Source of the DNA: Maribacter sp.
Lineage (GTDB): Bacteria > Bacteroidota > Bacteroidia > Flavobacteriales > Flavobacteriaceae
Direction of reading: 5' to 3'
Length of the DNA: 9,911 nucleotides
Assembly: GCA_013001935.1 (NCBI GenBank)
Contig: JABDKZ010000345.1
Coordinates: 1-9,911, forward strand
Of this stretch, positions 1-7,700 are shown one piece after another; position 1 is the first letter of the stretch; every line of letters begins with the position of its first letter. The notes beneath the pieces are model-generated. The model saw nothing but the letters and a program-made list of their open reading frames with translations, made no database searches and was not told the origin of the DNA. Both the position numbers and the translations under genes were made by a program.

Positions 1-586
1 TCTTTCAGAATTCACTAAAATCAATACCAACCAAGATATTGCCAATACATTGGGGCAGGCGTTGTGGGATTTTTATCTGTTTCAGATACACAAGCTAAAA
101 AAAGTGCATGCGGATCCACATCCTGGAAATTTCTTGGTGTCTCAAGAAGGGCAACTTATCGCCTTGGACTTTGGTTGCATGAAACTGCTTCCTGAAGATT
201 TTTACGCACCTTATTTCGAATTGTTCAACATAGATGTTTTAGGGGATCCCAGATTGTTTCACGATAAATTATTGGAATTGGAAATCTTGAGAAAAGATGA
301 TAGCGAAGCAGAAGTGGCATTTTTCACGAATATGTTTCATGACGTACTTAGCTTTTTTACCCAACCATTCAGAGAAGAAACATTCAATTTCTCAGATCCA
401 GAGTTCTTCGATAAGCTAGGAGCTATTGGCGAACGTTATTTTAAAGACACAAGAACTAAAAAAATGAATGCAAATAGGGGCTCTAGACATTTTATTTATA
501 TGAATAGAACCTTTTTTGGCTTGTTTAATCTTATGTTCGATTTAAAAGCAGAAAACATTAGAATAAGTAATTTTAAAAATTTATGA
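1..586 (+). CDS. ABC1/UbiB/AarF-family atypical kinase, C-terminal part (5' end outside window)
   Basis: The reading frame is open to the left edge (first whole codon at position 2), so this is the last 194 codons of a longer gene; family members usually have 430-560 residues. The family signature is clear: HADPHPGN at visible residues 36-43 and the metal-binding DFG at 56-58 (IALDFGCMKLL). The KxGQ and ExD motifs of the N-terminal lobe lie outside the window. ABC1 proteins (COQ8/ADCK, UbiB) are atypical ATPases/kinases linked to isoprenoid-quinone and lipid metabolism. Bacteroidota generally use menaquinone, so a ubiquinone role is doubtful and a role in lipid handling is an inference from the neighbouring lipid operon. 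The gene is co-directional with that operon but separated from it by 163 bases containing a palindrome, so shared transcription is uncertain. The family call is firm; the substrate is unknown. Confidence 0.88.
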   Translation, partial: LSEFTKINTNQDIANTLGQALWDFYLFQIHKLKKVHADPHPGNFLVSQEGQLIALDFGCMKLLPEDFYAPYFELFNIDVLGDPRLFHDKLLELEILRKDDSEAEVAFFTNMFHDVLSFFTQPFREETFNFSDPEFFDKLGAIGERYFKDTRTKKMNANRGSRHFIYMNRTFFGLFNLMFDLKAENIRISNFKNL

Positions 587-617
587 ATGTCTTATAATGC
601 GAATTAATTTCTACAGA

Positions 618-649
618 ATAAATATGCTATGCACGCATAGTATATTTAT
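618..649. promoter_or_regulatory. Near-perfect 32-base palindrome before the lipid operon (operator or hairpin)
   Basis: The arms 618-632 and 635-649 are inverted copies around a 2-base centre. Fourteen of 15 pairs are Watson-Crick and the remaining one (626/641) would be G-U in RNA. The core reads GCTATGC-AC-GCATAGT. It starts 31 bases after the kinase stop and ends about 100 bases before the WES/DGAT start. No T-run follows on the plus strand and the stem is AT-rich, so a classical intrinsic terminator is not well supported. A dimeric regulator operator, such as the TetR or GntR families that often control lipid genes, fits the symmetry. Which of the two it is remains inference. Confidence 0.45.
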
Positions 650-749
650 AAAAATTCGTATCTTGTAATACTCGAAACACAGCTTTTAAAAACTATTTTA
701 TTTGAAAGGGAAAAACGTTTTGAGCGTAGTATAAATACAACTATTATCA

Positions 750-1757
750 ATGGCAAAAAAAATTGATTTAAAGGAAATTGTCCAGGACGCATTTGATGCT
801 TCAATACAGCAGGTTTCAGGCTATGATGCAGCATTTTTATATGCAGAATCAGCAACAAGCCCAATGCATGTTGCAACTTTGAATATTGTGGAAGGCTCTT
901 TAAAATATAAAGACTTTAAAGAAATTATAGCCTCAAAACTTCATTTAATTCCGAAGTTCAGACAGCGATTATTAAGTGTACCATTAAATTTGGATTATCC
1001 GTATTGGGTAGATGATCCCAATTTTGATTTGGACTTGCATTTAAATCGCATGAAGTTGCCAGATCCATCAAACTGGAAAACTTTGAGATACTTAACGTCC
1101 AAATTATTCAGTGCTTCATTGGATTTGCGCAGACCTTTATGGTCAATACATTTTATTGAGGGTATTGACGAAATAGCACAGGTGCCCAAAGGTTCTGTAG
1201 CTATTGTTACCAAAGTGCATCATGTAATGATAGATGGGCGTTCTGGAGTTGGGGTTATGGATGTGCTGTTCGATAGCGATAAGGACGGAAAAGGAAAAAA
1301 ACGTGCAAAACCTAAGGCGTTTAATCCGGAACCGTTGCCTGATGAGCTTAGCTTATTACTTAAAAGCGGGTACGGATTTTTAAAGAACCCGTTTAAAATT
1401 CCGAAAACTGTAGCGGAAACAACCTATAGTTTTATTAAAAGTCAGGCCACAAGAAGATTAAGCATTCAAAAGGAATTCAGTTCTTCAAAATTTCCAGTGC
1501 CAATCACCATTTTCAATGGTTCCATTTCCGCCAAGCGAACTTGGGGAACAGCGATTTTATCTTTTGATCGTGTTAACGCGCTCAGAAAGATTATAGGAGG
1601 AAGTTTTAACGATATTATACTCGCAATTTGTTCAGGTGCTATACGTCGTTATTTATTGGAGAAAGAAAAGTTGCCAATTCATCCTGTGGTTGCCAATGTG
1701 CCAATTTCAATTAGATCAGAGAATAATGCAGAAATGAATAATCAGATTGCTAACTGA
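750..1757 (+). CDS. Wax ester synthase/diacylglycerol acyltransferase (WES/DGAT), N-terminal part; frame interrupted
   Basis: This is the N-terminal, catalytic part of a WES/DGAT enzyme, which transfers an acyl group from acyl-CoA to diacylglycerol (triacylglycerol) or a fatty alcohol (wax ester), normally at the membrane or lipid-body surface. Visible signatures are the family N-terminus YDAAFLYAES..PMHV (residues 25-41), RRPLW (127-131), the active-site HHxxxDG as HHVMIDG (157-163) and NDIILA (287-292). The ATG at 750 is the only in-frame Met before the conserved N-terminus; no good Shine-Dalgarno is seen. The frame stops at TGA 1755-1757, directly after NNQIAN, where homologues continue into a second half. 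That half is encoded by the next frame, overlapping by one base (TGATG). This is either a frameshift mutation, a sequencing error or a true split gene. First gene of the operon. Confidence 0.9.
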   Translation: MAKKIDLKEIVQDAFDASIQQVSGYDAAFLYAESATSPMHVATLNIVEGSLKYKDFKEIIASKLHLIPKFRQRLLSVPLNLDYPYWVDDPNFDLDLHLNRMKLPDPSNWKTLRYLTSKLFSASLDLRRPLWSIHFIEGIDEIAQVPKGSVAIVTKVHHVMIDGRSGVGVMDVLFDSDKDGKGKKRAKPKAFNPEPLPDELSLLLKSGYGFLKNPFKIPKTVAETTYSFIKSQATRRLSIQKEFSSSKFPVPITIFNGSISAKRTWGTAILSFDRVNALRKIIGGSFNDIILAICSGAIRRYLLEKEKLPIHPVVANVPISIRSENNAEMNNQIAN

Positions 1758-1759
1758 TG
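1752..1759 (+). other. Frame break within WES/DGAT: -1 shift at AACTGATG
   Basis: The upstream frame reads ..Q-I-A-N-stop (AAC 1752-1754, TGA 1755-1757). The downstream frame opens only after a TAA at 1751-1753, so the switch must fall within these few bases. Reading AAC and then stepping back one base gives CTG-ATG-ATT, that is NQIAN-L-MIQIATHIEDP. This spacing matches the family pattern as I recall it (NQ-xxx-MxxxLxTxIxDP) with no gap, as expected if one base is missing here. No long homopolymer and no classic slippery heptamer is present. The TGATG overlap would also permit termination-reinitiation. Confidence 0.75.
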
Positions 1760-2593
1760 ATTCAGATCGCAACGCATATTGAAGATCCTTTGGAACGATT
1801 GGAATATATACAGGAACAAACCATGTTAGGGAAATCCAGACATAATAAGTTAGGTGCCAAAACCCTATCTAAAATGGCAGATGCTGTGCCTTTTGGTGTG
1901 GCAAATTTAATCGCTGGATTGTATAGTAAATACAACATTAAAGATTTACACAGACCACCTTTCAACGTTACTATAACCAATGTGCCAGGACCAAGAGGTG
2001 TGTTATATTTAAATGGTCATAAAGTAGTTTCTATTTTTACTTTAACACCAGTTGTGGATGGCTTTGGGTTAATTATTTCTGCCTTTAGTTACAATGGTCA
2101 AGTGAGTATCACAACCACTTCAGATTCCAAGACCATGCCAGACACTGATTTGTTTTCAAGATATATTAGGGAATCTGCAAATGAATTGGAAGGTTTACTT
2201 CAAGATTCACAAAAAGGTGATTCTTCAACCAAATCATCTAAAAAGCAAGAGAAGAGCAAAAGCACACTGATGTTCAGAACTTTAAAAAAGTACCTGAAGG
2301 CAAATCCAAAACAGGTAAAGGCCCATAAAGGAGTATATTATATAGAAGTAGGTTTAGGTGATAAGTCAGAAGGTTGGGAAATCGATTTAACTAAAGCGAC
2401 TGCAGTAATAAAGAAAAAGAAGAACTTAAACCCAAAGTTGTTGGTAGAAATTGAGGATGAGAGCCTTTATGCGTTGTACAAAGGCAAGTTGCTTTTGGAC
2501 GAATTAGAGATACAAGGCCGAATTAAAATAACAGGAACTGCAGCAAATAAAACCAAATTCTTAAACTTGCTTACCGCATTTTTAGAACGATAG
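1757..2593 (+). CDS. WES/DGAT C-terminal part fused to an SCP2-like lipid-binding domain
   Basis: Residues 1-150 are the C-terminal half of the WES/DGAT fold. They begin in the conserved THIEDPLERL stretch (7-16) and carry the family motif NVPGP (75-79) followed by LNGHKVVSIFTLTPVVDGFGL. A Ser/Lys-rich low-complexity linker (about 150-170) leads to residues 171-278, which resemble an SCP2 sterol-carrier-type domain: an N-terminal helix, GVYYIEVG, WEIDLTKATAVI, and the typical ending with G-K-L-L-L..L.I.GRIKITG and a C-terminal helix. SCP2 domains bind and transfer lipids or acyl-CoA, so this one may present substrate to the synthase. Joined to the upstream frame, the protein would be about 614 residues, in line with a WES/DGAT core of about 460 plus linker and SCP2. 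The ATG at 1757 is probably not the native start. The next gene starts 3 bases after the stop. Confidence 0.83.
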   Translation: MIQIATHIEDPLERLEYIQEQTMLGKSRHNKLGAKTLSKMADAVPFGVANLIAGLYSKYNIKDLHRPPFNVTITNVPGPRGVLYLNGHKVVSIFTLTPVVDGFGLIISAFSYNGQVSITTTSDSKTMPDTDLFSRYIRESANELEGLLQDSQKGDSSTKSSKKQEKSKSTLMFRTLKKYLKANPKQVKAHKGVYYIEVGLGDKSEGWEIDLTKATAVIKKKKNLNPKLLVEIEDESLYALYKGKLLLDELEIQGRIKITGTAANKTKFLNLLTAFLER

Positions 2594-2596
2594 ACA

Positions 2597-3532
2597 ATGT
2601 ATTATAATACAGATTTATTAAAATCCACTGATGGCGAATTTATTTGTTATTACAGATGGGAAGCTAATCCAAGCGTACCGTTTAAAGGTGTAGTACAAAT
2701 TGTTCATGGATTGGGCGAACATGCTGGGAGGTATAACCACATGGCACATCTTTTACAAGAAGAAGGCTATTCGGTTTATGCCAATGATCATCGTGCCCAT
2801 GGTAAAACTGCAGAAATGAATCGCCTTTTTGGATATTATAATGGCAACGAATATTTTGATGATTGTATTGCGGATATGCACGCATTATCCAACTTAATGC
2901 GGTCCGAGCATCCCAACGCTAAATTCATATTGTTTGGGCATAGTATGGGTTCATTATTCAGCAGAAAATATGTCACCAAATATGGCGAAGAGCTAGACGC
3001 CTTAATATTATCCGGTACAGCAAGTTTTATTAAAGTGATTGGAAACATAGGGCTCGTAACGGCATCAACCGTAAAAGCCTTTAAAGGTAGAGAACGTGGT
3101 AATGCCTTTTTAAAAGACTTCTTCTTTGGTGAATTCAATAAAAAGTTCAAACCAAATAGAACAAAATTAGATTGGATAAGTACTGATGAAAAGCAAGTAG
3201 ATCTTTTTGAAGAAGATCCATACCGCATTGAAGATTTCTCACTTGGGGTTTTTTTGGATATTATCAAAAACTCCAAAAAAGTAAATGCCCCTGAGGCCTT
3301 TAAAGCAACTCCAAAAGATTTACCAATTTTAATGTTTTCCGGTGATAAGGATCCAGTCGGTGAAATGGGCAAAGGTGTAAAACGTGTAGCCGAACAATAC
3401 AAAAAATTTGGAATTAATGATTTCACCTTTAATTTATACGAAGGAGGAAGGCACGAAATGCTAAATGAAATTAATGCGGATGCTGTTAAGCAAGAAATAA
3501 TCGGCTGGTTAAATCAGCGCATTAAAGATTAA
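2597..3532 (+). CDS. Alpha/beta hydrolase, monoacylglycerol lipase/lysophospholipase-like (serine aminopeptidase S33 type)
   Basis: A 311-residue single-domain hydrolase of the monoglyceride lipase/lysophospholipase L2 type. Visible elements are the oxyanion-hole motif HGLGEHAGRY (37-46), the DHRAHGKT loop (64-71) typical of this group, and the nucleophile elbow GHSMG with Ser116. An acid is offered by SGDKDPVG (Asp252 most likely), and the catalytic His286 lies in YEGGRHEMLNE. Length is normal for the family. There is no signal peptide or membrane segment, so it should act in the cytosol or at the inner membrane/lipid-body surface. Likely substrates are monoacylglycerols or lysophospholipids, but related enzymes hydrolyse other esters. 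The gap to the WES/DGAT gene is 3 bases and to the next gene 8 bases, so co-transcription is very likely. Context suggests turnover or remodelling of the operon's lipid products. Confidence 0.85.
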   Translation: MYYNTDLLKSTDGEFICYYRWEANPSVPFKGVVQIVHGLGEHAGRYNHMAHLLQEEGYSVYANDHRAHGKTAEMNRLFGYYNGNEYFDDCIADMHALSNLMRSEHPNAKFILFGHSMGSLFSRKYVTKYGEELDALILSGTASFIKVIGNIGLVTASTVKAFKGRERGNAFLKDFFFGEFNKKFKPNRTKLDWISTDEKQVDLFEEDPYRIEDFSLGVFLDIIKNSKKVNAPEAFKATPKDLPILMFSGDKDPVGEMGKGVKRVAEQYKKFGINDFTFNLYEGGRHEMLNEINADAVKQEIIGWLNQRIKD

Positions 3533-3540
3533 TAACAAAA

Positions 3541-4725
3541 ATGGAAGACACCCAAGTTTTATATAGAATTTTCACACGTTTGGCAACAGCACTAGGTGTT
3601 TTAAATGGTTTGTCATTAAAAGAAGCTAAAGCCTTAACTAAGACGCACTTTAAAGGGCATCTTTTTGAAGATGAAGTCAAAGTATTGATCAATAGAATTA
3701 ATACAGATGAACATGAGGATATTGAAGATTTACTGGATAAAACGATTTTGGTTTGTGATGAATTAGGCGCAAGTCGAAATTATATCACACTAGTGAAAAT
3801 ACTGGAAAACATTGCCAAAACTATTTCGGAAGGTCACGATCAAGATGAGTATAAATACACGAATTCTATAGTTGATAGGTTTAAAAAAGATATCGCATTA
3901 GTCAACAAGAAAATCCCATTGCCACCACTTTTCAATATGGTCATGGAAAGTAGATCTTTAATAGAATGGTCGTCTATTTATTGTTTGTATCCATTTATTC
4001 CAAAACGTATTAAAGGAGAAGGCAGACCTGTATTATTGGTTCCCCCATATTTAGGGGATGATTACGCCACGTCATTTGTTAGAAAGTATCTTAAATCCCT
4101 TGGTTTTACCACCTACAAATGGCAATTGGGATTTAATATGGTAAAATCACATTACATTCCAAGATTAGAAGAAAAGCTGGCGGATATATATGAGCAACAT
4201 CAAGAAAAGGTCAGTATTATTGGCTGGAGTGGTGGAGGTATTTTTGCAAAAATCATGGCGAATAGACATCCGGATCAAATAGAACAAATTATAACCATTG
4301 GCTCACCAGTTTGGGGAGTTATGGATATGAAGACACCTGTTTATGGCGTATTGGAATTTTTTAGGGGAAAATCGTTAAAAGAACGCAACGAACGGTTTTT
4401 AGCTGAGTTAGAACCCATACCACAAATACCCATAACCTGCATCTATACTAAAACAGATGGCTTAATACCATGGAAACATTGCATGGAAGCAGCCACGCTT
4501 CGAAAAGATATAAAAAATATCGAGGTGTTTGGTAGCCACTCAGGCATGGGTGCAAATGTAAGTGTACTATTAGTCACAGCAAATATGCTTGGTACTAATA
4601 TTCAAGGAAAAAAAATAAGGGATGTTGGCTCAAACATAGAGCGTTATTTATATCCTAATTTTTGGAAAAAAGCGCGGAGAGTGTTCAAAGCAAGAAGGGC
4701 AATTGCACAAGTTGCAAAACAATAA
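3541..4725 (+). CDS. Alpha/beta hydrolase with helical N-terminal region and GWSGG box (putative lipase/esterase)
   Basis: A 394-residue protein. Residues 1-155 are mostly helical, acidic and not recognised. Residues 162-356 look like an alpha/beta hydrolase: the first strand RPVLLVPPYLG (162-172), nucleophile elbow IIGWSGGGIFA with Ser230, the acid in TKTDGLIPW (Asp306), and catalytic His333 in GSHSGMG. The strand before the oxyanion loop (PVLLVPPYLGDDY) recalls polyhydroxyalkanoate synthases, but the nucleophile is Ser rather than Cys. A lipase/esterase is therefore likelier than a polymerase. The C-terminus is strongly basic (KKARRVFKARRA, 376-387), which could help binding to anionic membranes. 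No signal peptide is seen. It sits 8 bases after the monoglyceride-lipase-like gene and 3 bases before the acyltransferase fusion. The hydrolase fold and triad are well supported; the substrate, perhaps a glycerolipid or wax ester, is inferred from context only. Confidence 0.78.
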   Translation: MEDTQVLYRIFTRLATALGVLNGLSLKEAKALTKTHFKGHLFEDEVKVLINRINTDEHEDIEDLLDKTILVCDELGASRNYITLVKILENIAKTISEGHDQDEYKYTNSIVDRFKKDIALVNKKIPLPPLFNMVMESRSLIEWSSIYCLYPFIPKRIKGEGRPVLLVPPYLGDDYATSFVRKYLKSLGFTTYKWQLGFNMVKSHYIPRLEEKLADIYEQHQEKVSIIGWSGGGIFAKIMANRHPDQIEQIITIGSPVWGVMDMKTPVYGVLEFFRGKSLKERNERFLAELEPIPQIPITCIYTKTDGLIPWKHCMEAATLRKDIKNIEVFGSHSGMGANVSVLLVTANMLGTNIQGKKIRDVGSNIERYLYPNFWKKARRVFKARRAIAQVAKQ

Positions 4726-4728
4726 CTA

Positions 4729-7700
4729 ATGGATCATATTATTGAGCATCATAAATTTCAGGAAACTCTAAGGCAAATTGCCATAGAGCAAAAGTTAGAT
4801 GTTGAAGATGTAAAAAAACAAGGTGCAAGCTGTATTAAAGAGTTGTATGCAGAGCAGCATCCTGTGGCAAAATTAGTATCTGTAAAAAGCTTTGAATATA
4901 TACTCTCAAGAGCATACAATGATAAAATCGACGTTGATCCAAAAGGCATAAAAAAGCTCATGAAGTTGATGCAGAAAAACGCTGTAGCTTTTATCATGAC
5001 ACATAAGACCTATTTAGATACACTAGTTCTATTTTCTACATTGGCACGATATGGTATGCCAATTCCCTACGCTTTTGGTGGTAGTAATTTAGCATTTCCA
5101 GGATTAAAACAATTAGGAAATAATGCAGGCCTAATTTTTATTCGTCGCAGTTTTAAGGACGACTTAATTTACAAAGCTGCTTTACGTCACTATATTTCTG
5201 CCATAATTGATGCAGGTAATCATTTAACTTGGAATATTGAAGGGACACGTTCTAGAACGGGTAAAATTATTTATCCTCAAATGGGGATTTTAAAGTATAT
5301 AATAGAAGGTGAAGCACAGAGCTCTAGGCCTGTAAAATATGTACCAGTATCTATTGTCTATGATCTGATTCCTGATGTTAAGGAAATGACAGAGGAAGGA
5401 AAAGGAAAAGAGAAGAAATCTGAAAATTTAAAAGAGGCAATTAGCTATATAAAAAAATTAGGTAACGATTATGGACGTGCAGCTATTCGTTTTGGAGATC
5501 CTGTTGAGATAGAAGAAGATCATCAAGCCATTATTCCGGATTTGGAAGAGCATAGTTATGCAGACACCAACACCTTACCGCGTTTTGCTTTTGAACTTAT
5601 ACATAGAGCTAATAACATTACACCTATAACTACGGTGTCTTTAGTTTGCCATGTTTTATTGAATGATTTTGCATTAACCAAAAAAGAGATTGAATTTAAG
5701 GTTAATAGACTAATGGCATACATTGGTCAGAAAAAAGAAGAGGTATTAATTGATCGTGGAAATAAAATAGGTGTCATTGTTCAAAAAGCATTAAACTTAT
5801 TGCAAAGCGCCCATATAATTCAAAAAAGTAGAGCAGGGCAACGGGCACAATACAGTTTACTTTCCACAGAATATTTGCCAGCAACATATTATGCAAACAT
5901 GGCATCTGGACATTTATATCATCAAGCCTTTATAGAAATGGCCTTGGTAAAAATTAAAGACGACCAATCTTCTAAGAGAATTACACATTTCTGGGAAGAA
6001 ATTATGAGGCTTCGTAATTTATTTAAGTTTGAATTTTTCTACACCAACAAACCGAAGTTCAGTAGTGAAATCGAAGCTGAGTTATTACGATTCGACAAAA
6101 ACTGGAGAGCGATTATTGCCGATCCAAAAGGCGATATTTCTGCTTTATTGAAAAAGCAGGATATATTTGTTTCCAGAGCCATTCTCTTATCCTATATAGA
6201 AGCCGATAAAGTCGTTTGCTTTACGTTAAGTCATTGGGATACCGATGATGAATTTAAAGAGGAGGATTTTTTGGAATTAGCGATGTTTAAAGGGAAAGAG
6301 TTGCATTGGCAATCTATAATTACACGATTAGGCAGTGTATCCAAACCATTTTTGGTAAATGCACTTCATTTAGCCAAGAATGCCAATTTAATTCCCGTTG
6401 AACGTCATTTGGATTATAAAGGTCTAGAGACTTGGAGTTCTTACTTGGACGATTTATCAGAGCGTTTATTTTACTTAAAGCAAATCGAAACAGTTCGAGA
6501 TGAAGAGGTGTTAAATTCGAAACCTAAGGAGCAACCTGTTATTCCAGATGCTGTTAATGACCATAGTCATCACGAAGATGAGATGGAAGAAGGATCACAT
6601 ATCACGGCATTTTTTGATATGGACCGTACGTTAATCAATGATTTTTCTGCTAAGAAATTCATGATGACACGCTTCTTAAGTGGAAATACAACCATCAAGG
6701 AATACTTAACCCAATTTATAACGGCCTTAGCTTTTGCTTCTGGAAGTAGGGATTTTGTATTACTTACTAGAGTTGCAGCACTTGGTGTAAAAGGAATTCC
6801 AGAATCTGCATTTATTGAATTAGGGCAGTATGTTTTCGAAGACTATTTAGAAGGAACCATTTATCCTGAATCTCGAGAGTTAATTCAAAAGCATTTAGCA
6901 AAGGGGCATAGAGTCATTATTATTTCTGCCGCAACGACCTACCAAATTAAACCGATTGCAAAAGCTCTGGGAATTAAGGATATATACGCTACAGAAATGG
7001 AATTGCGCAACGGAAAGTTTACTGGTCGAGTCTCGGAAATGTGTTGGGGAGAAGGTAAGGCCAGAGCAGCGCGAAAGTCGGCTAAGAAATATAAAACAGA
7101 CTTGTCCAAGAGTTATTTCTATACGGATAGTATTAGCGATATTAGACTATTGAAATTGGTCGGAAATCCGGTGGCTACTAATCCAGATCAAAGATTATCC
7201 CAGATAGCATTTGAAAACAATTGGCCAATTTTAAGGTTTGAAGAACCAGTTGAAAAACCAATAGTAAATGGCTTTAGGACTGCATTGGCAGCTGCAACCA
7301 TATATCCTTCGGCAGTGAAAGGAATCATTAAAGGAGTCATGACCATGTCTAGGCAAGAAGGCGCAAATTCGACCTTTGCCAATATAGGTGATTATGGTAC
7401 TAAAATGGCAGGAATGGATATAGCCGTAAAAGGCAAACACAATTTAGAAGAGATTAGGCCTGCAGTGTTTTGTTTTAACCATCAAAGTGCGGCAGATTTC
7501 TTTATTGTGATGAAATTAATAAGACACGATTTCACAGGAGTTGCTAAAAAAGAATTACAGAAATCGCCAATAGGACCAATTTTTAGTGCTTTAGGAGCTA
7601 TTTATGTCGATAGAGCAAATAGGGAGAAGGCTATTGAAGCCATGAAACCTGCAGTAGAAGCACTTAAAAATGGGATATCTGTGGCCATTGCCCCAGAAGG

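Noticed and set aside
697..704. TTTATTTG, seven of eight positions matching the Bacteroidota -7 promoter element TAnnTTTG, upstream of WES/DGAT
   Set aside because: The A at the second position is missing, and the nearest upstream TTG (663-665) is about 31 bases away, too far for the -33 box. Such near-matches are common in AT-rich DNA.
1746..1757. Programmed -1 ribosomal frameshifting in WES/DGAT
   Set aside because: No X-XXY-YYZ slippery heptamer is present at the only possible shift site, and I saw no obvious downstream stem-loop. A missing base or reinitiation is simpler, so recoding is kept only as an alternative.
2836..3426. Long minus-strand open frame (196 codons) opposite the monoglyceride-lipase-like gene
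   Set aside because: It lies wholly inside a well-supported hydrolase gene with an intact catalytic triad. The antisense translation shows no recognisable domain, so it is a shadow frame.
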